Source: JAIPEK01 sp041685935 (GTDB taxonomy: Bacteria > Desulfobacterota > Desulfobacteria > Desulfobacterales > Desulfobacteraceae). Taken from it: a DNA stretch of 5,033 bases. Made by a program: the position numbers and the translations under genes. Location: the NCBI GenBank assembly GCA_041685935.1, contig JAWLES010000181.1, positions 1 to 5,033 on the forward strand, in the 5' to 3' direction. Shown here one piece after another: positions 1-5,033 of this stretch (position 1 is its first letter; each line of letters begins with the position of its first letter). The notes beneath the pieces are model-generated. The model was not told the DNA's origin, searched no databases, and saw nothing but the letters and a program-made list of their open reading frames with translations.

Positions 1-1014
1 GATGAAATCGATCTTCCCACGTTCCCACTGTTCGCACTGTTTGACCCGGCGCTTGCCATGACCGCGGTGATTCCGGACATGGACCCTACCCGGCCTGCAA
101 AGGCGAATCCTGAAAAAATAATTGAGGCGGTGCAGAACCACGGGGTGACCAACATGTTCGCCTCCCCTGCCCTTCTTCACCGGGTGGGCAGGTACTGCAA
201 AGAAAACGGCATCAAACTCGACTCTCTCAGAAGGGTTGTATCCGCAGGCGCCCCGGTCAGTCCGGCTGACATAGAGCAGTTTTCATCCGTTTTAACAGGG
301 GACGCTGAAATACATACCCCTTACGGAGCCACTGAAGCTGTGCCTGTAATCTCCATTGCCTCGTCAGAGATCCTTTCGGAAACAAGACACCTCAGCGAAA
401 AAGGGTTCGGCATCTGCATAGGCAGGCCGATCCTGAACACTGATGTGAAAATCATCAAAATCACCGACGACCCCGTCACCCAGCTCCGGGACAATCATTG
501 CCTCTCTTCCGGCGAGGTCGGTGAAATTATTGTAAAGGCGCCCCTTGTCACAAAGCACTACTTTGACGACCGCAATGAAGACACCCTTGCCAAGATCCCG
601 GACTCATCCGAAGGGATCTGGCACAGGATGGGAGATCTTGGATGGATGGACAAAAAGGGCCGAATCTGGTTCTGCGGCAGAAAAAACCACCGGGTGGAAA
701 CAGGAAAGGAAACTTTGTTCACCATACCCTGTGAGAGTATATTCAACAATCATGAAAATGTTTTCAGAAGCGCGCTTGCGGGTGTGGGAAAAAAGGGCGG
801 CCAGACCCCTGTTATTTTCGTCGAACCCGTGGCCGGCGAAATCGATGAAAAAACCCTTCTTGAAGAACTGTACCGGATTGCCGGGTCCAGCCCACTGACC
901 TCGGAGATCAGGCATATTTTCATCAAAAAGGATCTTCCGGTTGATATCCGTCACAACTCAAAAATATTCCGGGAAAAACTTTCCGGAACTGCGGAAAAGC
1001 TGATCCGGCAATAA
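1..1014 (+). CDS. oleC: OleC-type beta-lactone synthetase (AMP-dependent synthetase/ligase family), C-terminal part; 5' end outside window
   Basis: The reading frame is open from base 1, so the ATG at 58 is internal. 337 residues are visible of a family usually about 550 long. The ANL-superfamily motifs appear in order: TPYGATEA (about residues 106-113, adenylate binding), GDLGWMDKKGRIWFCGR (211-227, ATP ribose-binding Asp and hinge), and a C-terminal HNSKIFREKL (318-327) carrying the likely A10-type lysine. The stretches DLPTFPLFALFDPAL at the left edge and AVIPDMDPTRPA are, in my recognition, typical of OleC rather than of generic acyl-CoA ligases. Known role: ATP-dependent conversion of a 2-alkyl-3-hydroxy acid to a beta-lactone in long-chain olefin synthesis with OleA, OleB and OleD. 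The next gene downstream is convergent, so no ole gene follows; any partners must lie upstream or elsewhere. Alternative: another fatty-acid-AMP or CoA ligase. Confidence 0.85.
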   Translation, partial: DEIDLPTFPLFALFDPALAMTAVIPDMDPTRPAKANPEKIIEAVQNHGVTNMFASPALLHRVGRYCKENGIKLDSLRRVVSAGAPVSPADIEQFSSVLTGDAEIHTPYGATEAVPVISIASSEILSETRHLSEKGFGICIGRPILNTDVKIIKITDDPVTQLRDNHCLSSGEVGEIIVKAPLVTKHYFDDRNEDTLAKIPDSSEGIWHRMGDLGWMDKKGRIWFCGRKNHRVETGKETLFTIPCESIFNNHENVFRSALAGVGKKGGQTPVIFVEPVAGEIDEKTLLEELYRIAGSSPLTSEIRHIFIKKDLPVDIRHNSKIFREKLSGTAEKLIRQ

Positions 1015-1045
1015 CAACAGAGCAGGGCTTTTTGAAGTCAGGGAG

Positions 1046-2344
1046 TCAGTCCGGAAGCAGGTCGTAAAAATAGAGCATTGTATCGGACCGGGTGACAATA
1101 CCTATGATCGTATCTTCATCCATCACCGGAATTCTTCCGATATCATGCCTTATCATCAGCCTTGCAGCCTCCATTGCACTTTTTGTGTGGGAAATGGTCT
1201 TCACCTCCCGGCTCATGAACGCCTTCACAGGTGACTGCATTTGGCCCTTTTTCCTGATCTTTTTAAAATCCTTCCGTGAGATGATACCGACAAGCTTTTC
1301 ATCCTGATCCACCACCGGCAGGCCGGTGCACCCGATTTCACGGAGCAGGTTGGCCACTTCTTCAACAGAAGTGTCTTCACTGACAGTGACAACAGGGTAT
1401 GACATGATGTCGGACAGCATCACCGAGGAGTGCTGATTACCCCTGACCATCTCAACTATGTTCTCTTCTATGGCTTCCGGCCGGGCATTCTTGAGCATGG
1501 CCGATCCTGCGCCCGGGTGTCCGCCGCCCCCGATACTCCGCATTACAAGCCCGATATTGAGTTCGTCAGCCGCACTCCTTCCGATCACCATACAGTTATT
1601 GCTTTCAATGTCCCTGAAAATACCGAAGGCGGCATCCACATTCACTATTTCCCTGTACATCTGGACAACCATGTTCAAATTCTGGACCCGCCCCTGGATC
1701 TCCATGCGGCAAATGCTTACGGAAAAATCGTTAATGGTCTGCCGGGTCGCCTTCTTAAGCATCCTGAACAGAATGTCCTTCTGCTTTTTTCCGTAGGCCT
1801 GTTTTAAAAAAGTATTGAGAATGTTCAGGTCAGCCTTTCGGTCAAGTAGGAAAGCGGCTGCATATGCGTCCTTTGCCAGGGTGGACGGGAAAGCCATAAA
1901 GCCTGTGTCCTCGTAGATTCCCATCAGGAAAAGGGTTGCCTGTATGGGAGTAATCAGTTTTCTCCGGGTCTCGATTTCTCTGACCAGAAGCGAGACCGTT
2001 GCCCCGACATCTTCCTGAACCGCAGAATCGGCCCTGATGTCCCCGGGCCCGTGATGGTCCCAAAGTATGATTTCAATATCCTCTCTTTTCCTGAGTGCAT
2101 CCATTCCTTCAAGCCGCTTCCAGGAATTCGTATCCACAACAACAACAGATGTCACATCACCCGGATCAATATCCCCGGGGGAATACAGGTTGAAAAGGTC
2201 CTTGTGTATGGCAAGAAAACTCTTTAAGTTCGGGTTGATATAGGTGGGAAGCACCGGAACCGAACCCGGGTATATCACTGTGGCCGCCACAAGGGAGGCA
2301 AGGCCGTCAAAGTCTGTTCCTTTATGGGTAGTCACGATCCGCAA
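1046..2344 (-). CDS. DHH-DHHA1 phosphoesterase with tandem CBS domains, no poly(A) polymerase/CCA head
   Basis: 432 residues if started at the TTG at 2344; an in-frame TTG at 2359 would add five. DHH motifs: HKGTDFD (residues 7-13), VVVVDTN (67-73), DHHGPGD (96-102) and YEDTG (144-148). These supply the His/Asp ligands for two divalent metals. The DHHA1 substrate-binding signature GGGGHPGAGSA is at about 272-282. Two CBS repeats follow (about 307-363 and 373-427), normally an adenine-nucleotide-sensing module. It is cytosolic, with no signal peptide or membrane segment. DHH/DHHA1 enzymes cleave phosphodiesters in short RNAs, pAp or cyclic dinucleotides; which one applies here cannot be read from sequence. 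The same DHH-CBS-CBS block is known as the N-terminal half of long deltaproteobacterial A-type tRNA nucleotidyltransferases of roughly 900 residues. Here the protein stops right after CBS2, and the opposite strand is occupied by oleC, so no such domain follows. It is the last gene of a three-gene operon. Confidence 0.88.
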   Translation of the reverse strand: MRIVTTHKGTDFDGLASLVAATVIYPGSVPVLPTYINPNLKSFLAIHKDLFNLYSPGDIDPGDVTSVVVVDTNSWKRLEGMDALRKREDIEIILWDHHGPGDIRADSAVQEDVGATVSLLVREIETRRKLITPIQATLFLMGIYEDTGFMAFPSTLAKDAYAAAFLLDRKADLNILNTFLKQAYGKKQKDILFRMLKKATRQTINDFSVSICRMEIQGRVQNLNMVVQMYREIVNVDAAFGIFRDIESNNCMVIGRSAADELNIGLVMRSIGGGGHPGAGSAMLKNARPEAIEENIVEMVRGNQHSSVMLSDIMSYPVVTVSEDTSVEEVANLLREIGCTGLPVVDQDEKLVGIISRKDFKKIRKKGQMQSPVKAFMSREVKTISHTKSAMEAARLMIRHDIGRIPVMDEDTIIGIVTRSDTMLYFYDLLPD

Positions 2345-2350
2345 AATCAA

Positions 2351-2356
2351 CTCCTG
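2351..2356 (-). promoter_or_regulatory. Ribosome binding site deciding a TTG start for the DHH-CBS gene
   Basis: On the minus strand CAGGAG is followed by six bases (TTGATT) and then TTG at 2344-2342, which is ideal spacing. The upstream in-frame TTG at 2359-2357 would place this site inside the coding region and has no comparable site of its own. An in-frame GTG at 2335-2333 is 15 bases away and fits less well. Starting at 2344 gives MRIVTTHKGTDFD, so the DHH motif begins at about residue 6, as is usual for this family. Confidence 0.6.
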
Positions 2357-2378
2357 CAATCAAGGTTAAACTGTTTTT

Positions 2379-2987
2379 TCAAAAGTCGGTTCCAAAATTC
2401 CCTGTTTTTTCCTGAAAACTTTCAACGCGGTACACCTTTACCTCCAGCCCGCCATTTTTCCACTCGTTCTTCCGCATTCCCGCCTTTACACAAAGATGGG
2501 ACAGAAACTCCTCTTTGCCGGGCACCTGTTCCCACACCTGGGGCAGAAAGGTCGCCTTTTTGCGATTATCAGCTATGATAACACCATCCTTATTCGGGGT
2601 AATTTTGGACAAAAGATCGTTTTTATCCCTGTATTTAACAGGTTCCGGCTTTGTGAGAATGCTGATTTCGATACTGACTCTTTCAAGCTCGTGCCTCTGA
2701 AGGGCCGGAAATCTGGGATCTTTAAACGCGGCATTGACAGAGTTTTCTCTTACCGCTTCAGCCACCGTTTCCCCGGCTTCAAGATTTCCTATGCATCCTC
2801 GGAGTTCCCCGTTCATCTGAAGCGTGACAAAGACTCCCCTCTTTTTTTTAAAAACCCCGGCCTCAAGTTCTTTCTCAAGGAGGGCAATATCATTTTCATC
2901 AGCCCGGACCCCGAGCTTTTCACCAATGGTCATTCTTGCAAGCCTGAGTAAAGTGTCACCCTCCTGATCTGAAAATTCTTCATCCAT
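2379..2987 (-). CDS. amrA: AMMECR1-domain protein, AmmeMemoRadiSam system protein A
   Basis: 202 residues, close to the usual 180-200 of bacterial AMMECR1 proteins, and complete. Family hallmarks are the near-invariant LRGCIGNL (62-69), DPRFP (90-94), the hydrophobic SIEISILTKPEPV segment (105-117), and the C-terminal TFLPQVWEQVP (146-156) and FLSHLCVKAG (161-170). The protein is predicted to be cytosolic. The family is called AmmeMemoRadiSam A because it often occurs with a Memo-like protein and a radical SAM enzyme; its reaction is not well established and I assign none. Neither partner is in this window. The ATG at 2987 is preceded by CAGGAG (2999-3004) with a somewhat long 11-base spacer. 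The gene starts 29 bases after the stop of the Mut7-C gene and ends about 34 bases before the DHH-CBS start, so co-transcription is likely. Confidence 0.92.
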   Translation of the reverse strand: MDEEFSDQEGDTLLRLARMTIGEKLGVRADENDIALLEKELEAGVFKKKRGVFVTLQMNGELRGCIGNLEAGETVAEAVRENSVNAAFKDPRFPALQRHELERVSIEISILTKPEPVKYRDKNDLLSKITPNKDGVIIADNRKKATFLPQVWEQVPGKEEFLSHLCVKAGMRKNEWKNGGLEVKVYRVESFQEKTGNFGTDF

Positions 2988-3016
2988 AAATCAATCAGCT
3001 CCTGTTATTTTCCTTT

Positions 3017-3757
3017 CTATACCTCAATTCCCTGTTTTTGGAAACGAAACTTCATGCTGTCATGATGGGATCCTTTCCAGAACACCCGTAAACAATCGGG
3101 ACAGATATAAAACGTATTATAGTATTTTTTTGTCTTCGGTGCCAATCGGTGAATGACATTTTCTTTTGCAACAGGTTCAAGCCGCCTGTTGCACCTGCTG
3201 CAGCGTGAAAAAAAATCGAACGGTCCTTTAATACCGAAAAAATGAAGAACCTCATTCAGCTGCTCATAGGGATTGTTGGTTCTCAGCAGCCTGGCGAATT
3301 CTATCTTTTTTCGTTTCAAAAGATCAGTATCCCGTGTAAGCACCACCCTGCCCTCATCATACGCTATTCTTGCAATGGTCCGATCCGAAAAAGAGTTCGA
3401 TATTCTCACGTCAAGACCGAGCATTATCAGAAAACGCCCCAGCTTCATCACATTGACATCACAAACAAACCGAAGCTCATCCAAAGCATTCCTGCGAAGG
3501 CTGCCCGGCATGGTCACGTCATACGGCGGATCAATCCCATGAACACGAATCTCCCCGTCCCAGGGAGGTATGAAATCAAAATCAACTTGTTTACTGTTGA
3601 AAAACAGCCCGCCGATTTCCGTGTGCGGAACCCTGAAAGATTCAACTATATCCTTAACCGATGCCTTGCGGTGAAGCGAATGCAGACGCACCGTGCAATC
3701 ACTGTTACTGTTCAGGAAAAAATTCAATCCACCCAGAAAAACAAGTTTAAGTTCCAT
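3017..3757 (-). CDS. Mut7-C RNase-domain protein with N-terminal ubiquitin-like (Ub-Mut7C) domain
   Basis: 246 residues, complete. Residues 1 to about 80 resemble the ubiquitin/ThiS-like domain often fused to Mut7-C (ends around VHGIDPPYDV). Residues about 95-240 are the Mut7-C domain, a PIN-like nuclease fold. Visible acidic positions are D100 in FVCDVNVMKLGRFLIMLGLD, D125 in FSDRTIA, and D143/D145 in VVLTRDTDLL. A zinc-ribbon pair, C186-x2-C189 and C219-x2-C222, is followed by the family-typical VFWKGSHHDSM (225-235). Known: the domain is named after the C-terminus of the animal exonuclease Mut-7 and is presumed to be an RNase; substrates of the bacterial proteins are unknown. The ATG at 3757 has a good ribosome binding site, AAGGGGTGG (3764-3772), six bases upstream. 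It is the first gene of the minus-strand operon. Confidence 0.9.
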   Translation of the reverse strand: MELKLVFLGGLNFFLNSNSDCTVRLHSLHRKASVKDIVESFRVPHTEIGGLFFNSKQVDFDFIPPWDGEIRVHGIDPPYDVTMPGSLRRNALDELRFVCDVNVMKLGRFLIMLGLDVRISNSFSDRTIARIAYDEGRVVLTRDTDLLKRKKIEFARLLRTNNPYEQLNEVLHFFGIKGPFDFFSRCSRCNRRLEPVAKENVIHRLAPKTKKYYNTFYICPDCLRVFWKGSHHDSMKFRFQKQGIEV

Positions 3758-3792
3758 TAAAATCCACCCCTTACTGCAGTTACCTGGATTTA

Positions 3793-3822
3793 TTTATAAT
3801 AAATTTTTTCAGCAAAGGCCAA
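3793..3822 (-). promoter_or_regulatory. Candidate sigma70 promoter of the Mut7-C/amrA/DHH-CBS operon
   Basis: On the minus strand TTGGCC (3822-3817, four of six matches to TTGACA) is followed by an 18-base spacer and TATAAA (3798-3793, five of six matches to TATAAT). Transcription would begin near 3786, giving a leader of about 30 bases before the ATG at 3757. The stretch is AT-rich, so chance matches to a -10 box are easy; the position relative to the gene is the main support. Confidence 0.4.
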
Positions 3823-3877
3823 TTATTAAAAATTTTAAAATCCTGTGAAATTTTCCAAAAATTAAAGTATTCATGAG

Positions 3878-3902
3878 TTATTCAAAAAGAACGTTTGAAT
3901 AA
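3878..3902. repeat. Perfect 9-bp inverted repeat with 7-bp spacer
   Basis: TTATTCAAA (3878-3886) and TTTGAATAA (3894-3902) are exact reverse complements around AAGAACG. No T-run follows on either strand and both flanking genes point away, so it is not placed to act as a terminator. The symmetric AT-rich halves, with centres 16 bp apart, suit a dimeric regulator binding between two divergent promoters. No regulator is named because the site matches none that I recognise. Confidence 0.5.
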
Positions 3903-3984
3903 TCAGACAGGAAAATGTCCATACTCAAGGAAGAAAGTTGGAATTGATCTTCTAACCCTGAAAATGAAACTCCCCTCATCCGGT

Positions 3985-4013
3985 TTGACTTGCATTATCA
4001 TGGATAATATTAT
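3985..4013 (+). promoter_or_regulatory. Strong candidate sigma70 promoter for the small gene at 4093
   Basis: TTGACT (3985-3990) and TATTAT (4008-4013) each match consensus at five of six positions and are separated by exactly 17 bases. Transcription would start near 4020, leaving a leader of about 73 bases. The spacer contains the palindrome ATTATC-ATG-GATAAT (3994-4008), whose right end overlaps the -10 box, so a repressor bound there would block the promoter. Confidence 0.55.
3994..4008. promoter_or_regulatory. Candidate operator: 6-bp palindrome between -35 and -10
   Basis: ATTATC (3994-3999) and GATAAT (4003-4008) are reverse complements separated by ATG. The hexamers resemble the units of Fur boxes, but their order and orientation (ATTATC before GATAAT) do not give the classical Fur arrangement, so I make no regulator assignment. 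Confidence 0.25.
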
Positions 4014-4092
4014 GTGAACAACTTGGATTAAAGTCTGAAAAAAATTATTCGCATCTTATTCCTGAACCTTAAAGTTACGAAAACAGGTCGCC

Positions 4093-4386
4093 ATGAAACT
4101 AATCGACAAGGCATTTCTTTGCAAATTAAAGGAAAAAGGAATTGAAGAATCCCTGATTCCCGGATTTTTACGAATACTGGCCAATGTATTGATGGTAAAC
4201 CCGTCAATGTCTTCATTCCAGGCGACCCAGCGCCTTAAGTACCTCGGATGGGATGACGTTGAAATCGACTGCCGCACCCTGGAGCTTGCAAGAGCGTTTT
4301 TCGAGACCAAAGGAATCCTGCGCCTTGAATACATGCCCGACCCCTGGAACATACACAGCAGCGGCTCCAAAGCAGGTTTCGTTTAA
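4093..4386 (+). CDS. Small protein of unknown function, 97 residues
   Basis: I do not recognise a named family. The protein is soluble-looking, with no signal peptide or membrane segment. Residues 1 to about 65 read as amphipathic helices, with a hydrophobic run IPGFLRILANVLMV (22-35), then QATQRLKYLGWDDVEID (43-59), and a helix LELARAFFETKG (62-73). The tail, rich in Gly, Ser and Pro, includes MPDPWN. The alternation of short helices with a YLGWDD turn could suit a small helix-turn-helix or protein-binding fold, but that is speculation. Evidence that the gene is real: a mix of G/C-ending codons like its neighbours, a weak AGGT ribosome binding site four bases before the ATG, a good promoter upstream and a terminator-like hairpin downstream. 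The overlapping minus-strand frame (4056-4370) has none of these. The gene stands alone and converges with purB. Confidence 0.7.
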   Translation: MKLIDKAFLCKLKEKGIEESLIPGFLRILANVLMVNPSMSSFQATQRLKYLGWDDVEIDCRTLELARAFFETKGILRLEYMPDPWNIHSSGSKAGFV

Positions 4387-4412
4387 AGCCGCCCGCTTTG
4401 CGGATGCGCCTT

Positions 4413-4436
4413 GACTCGGCCGGGCCGGTCTTTATT
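4413..4436 (+). terminator. Rho-independent-like terminator after the small gene
   Basis: The hairpin GAC-(T bulge)-CGGC, loop CGG, GCCG-GTC (4413-4430) is followed directly by TTTATT. It lies 27 bases past the stop at 4386. The T-rich tail is on the plus strand only, so it would serve the small gene and not the convergent purB. The stem is short (seven pairs with one bulge) and the T-run is interrupted. A smaller hairpin, CCGC-TTT-GCGG, precedes it at 4393-4403. Confidence 0.4.
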
Positions 4437-4455
4437 CGCAGTAAAAGGTTCCTGG

Positions 4456-5033
4456 TTATTTACGGTTGAAGTATTCGTCCACAAGATTTTCTGCCAGCCC
4501 TGTATAATCCCTGACTTTCAGGGACTTCATCCGCTTTTTCAAGTCAGGGGACACTTTTTCAAGCTTATCTATGAACCGGTCATAATCATCCTGACCTATT
4601 TTTTCACCCCTTGTCAGATCCTTAAGCCTTTCATAAGGATTATCTTCCCCGCAAACCCGCATCGCGGTCTGGAAAGGCTCGGCCAGGAGCGAACCGTTTT
4701 CATCAAGGTCCCGGTTTAACATACCTGTATCAATATCGATTTTGCCGATACCCTTTATCGAGTTTTTGACACCGATGGTAAAGTACCCGAACACGGTCCC
4801 TAGACTGCGAAGAACTGTTGAATCACTCAGGTCTCTCTGGAAACGGGATTTCAACAGTTTGACCGCCATGTGCTCCATCATTGAGACTGCCAGACCCATG
4901 TTTCCCTCGCTGTTTTCAAAATCGATGGGATTTACCTTGTGGGGCATGGTGGATGATCCTGTCTCCCCTTTTACCACCCGCTGTTTAAAATATCCGAGAC
5001 TGATGTAACCCCACATGTCCCTGTCAAAATCGA
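4456..5033 (-). CDS. purB: Adenylosuccinate lyase, C-terminal part; 5' end outside window
   Basis: The frame stays open to base 5033 (DFDRD precedes the methionine at 5016), so that ATG is internal. About 191 of roughly 456 residues are visible. The fumarase/aspartase-superfamily signature GSSTMPHKVNPIDFENSEGN is at nt 4959-4900. It forms the mobile loop carrying the catalytic serine. SRFQRDLSDSTVLRSLG and LAEPFQTAMR follow, as in the E. coli-type enzyme rather than the shorter Bacillus type. The C-terminal domain ends normally, with LTRGEKI and a terminal VDEYFNRK. Role: elimination of fumarate from SAICAR and from adenylosuccinate, two steps of purine and AMP synthesis, in the cytosol as a tetramer. 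It converges with the small gene at 4093 across a 69-bp gap. I see no clear terminator for it on the minus strand. Confidence 0.96.
   Translation of the reverse strand, partial: DFDRDMWGYISLGYFKQRVVKGETGSSTMPHKVNPIDFENSEGNMGLAVSMMEHMAVKLLKSRFQRDLSDSTVLRSLGTVFGYFTIGVKNSIKGIGKIDIDTGMLNRDLDENGSLLAEPFQTAMRVCGEDNPYERLKDLTRGEKIGQDDYDRFIDKLEKVSPDLKKRMKSLKVRDYTGLAENLVDEYFNRK

Larger units (their letters stand above)
3758..4092. other. AT-rich divergent intergenic region, 335 bp
   Basis: It separates the leftward Mut7-C operon from the rightward small gene. It is visibly richer in A and T than the coding sequence on either side, mostly in 3785-3900. It holds one candidate promoter facing each way, the 9-bp inverted repeat at 3878-3902, a 6-bp palindrome at 3994-4008, and short ATG reading frames of 10 and 17 codons that I do not consider genes. 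I see no tRNA, no convincing riboswitch and no mobile-element remnant. Confidence 0.7.

Noticed and set aside
604..954. Minus-strand frame of 116 codons antisense to oleC
   Set aside because: OleC motifs on the plus strand explain the region fully.
1018..1035. AGAGC-AGG-GCTTTTT as a terminator between oleC and the DHH-CBS gene
   Set aside because: The stem has only about five weak pairs including a G-T; too poor to call.
1430..1807. Plus-strand frames of 125 and 112 codons antisense to the DHH-CBS gene
   Set aside because: Both lie within a gene with all DHH motifs intact; two overlapping antisense frames are expected from its codon bias.
2496..2951. Plus-strand open frame of 151 codons antisense to amrA
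   Set aside because: It is a shadow of a well-conserved AMMECR1 gene, with no ribosome binding site or family resemblance.
3242..3760. Plus-strand open frame of 172 codons antisense to the Mut7-C gene
   Set aside because: The minus strand has clear domain motifs, a ribosome binding site and family length; the plus-strand translation has no recognisable motif.
3915..3947. Ten-codon frame (MSILKEESWN) preceded by CAGGA, a possible leader peptide
   Set aside because: It lies upstream of the best promoter for the next gene, has no attenuator-like hairpins and could easily be chance.
3994..4013. Fur box assignment
   Set aside because: The hexamers are similar but the order and spacing differ from the classical arrangement; kept only as an unnamed palindrome.
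3964..4017. Seventeen-codon frame running through the promoter at 3985
   Set aside because: No ribosome binding site, and it overlaps the promoter boxes.
4056..4370. Minus-strand frame of 104 codons opposite the small gene
   Set aside because: It lacks a promoter or ribosome binding site, whereas the plus frame has promoter, terminator and coding-like codon use.
5014..5016. ATG at 5016 as the start of purB
   Set aside because: The frame continues to the window edge with conserved residues (DFDRD), and the signature loop sits in mid-protein in this family.
1..5033. CRISPR array, tRNA, rRNA, insertion sequence, phage or defence system
   Set aside because: No repeat-spacer pattern, RNA gene structure, transposase, terminal repeats or defence signature was seen on either strand.

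Overview
This is a bacterial window of moderate GC, apart from one AT-rich intergenic stretch. It holds five protein-coding genes that I can support fully or mostly, plus one cut by the right edge. Both ends run into genes: an OleC-type adenylate-forming enzyme on the left and adenylosuccinate lyase on the right. The gene set is an anaerobe-like, deltaproteobacterial mix: OleC, a DHH/DHHA1/CBS phosphoesterase, an AmmeMemoRadiSam protein A and a Mut7-C RNase-domain protein. A member of Desulfobacterota, perhaps Desulfobacterales, seems likely. That is inferred from family resemblance and nothing in the window proves it.

Layout. 1-1014 (+) is the C-terminal part of OleC, the beta-lactone synthetase of head-to-head long-chain olefin synthesis. 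It converges with a compact minus-strand operon, read right to left: a Ub-Mut7C/Mut7-C RNase-like protein (3757-3017), AmrA/AMMECR1 (2987-2379), and a DHH-DHHA1-CBS-CBS phosphoesterase (about 2344-1046, probable TTG start). The gaps within the operon are about 30-35 bp and each holds a ribosome binding site. A plausible sigma70 promoter lies just upstream of the first gene.

3758-4092 is an AT-rich divergent regulatory region. It carries a promoter for each side, a perfect 9-bp inverted repeat, and a second small palindrome inside the spacer of the rightward promoter. From it a 97-codon gene of unknown function (4093-4386, +) is read, ending in a terminator-like hairpin. That gene converges with purB (4456 to the window end, -), whose fumarase/aspartase-superfamily signature is intact.

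How the genes relate. OleC (lipid/hydrocarbon) and PurB (purine synthesis) are neighbours with no evident functional link to the middle. The operon pairs two putative nucleic-acid or nucleotide hydrolases (a PIN-like Mut7-C domain and a DHH phosphoesterase) with an AMMECR1 protein of poorly defined biochemistry. It is the most interesting functional unit here. I see no CRISPR array, tRNA, rRNA, insertion sequence or phage gene, and no clear evidence of an undescribed defence system.
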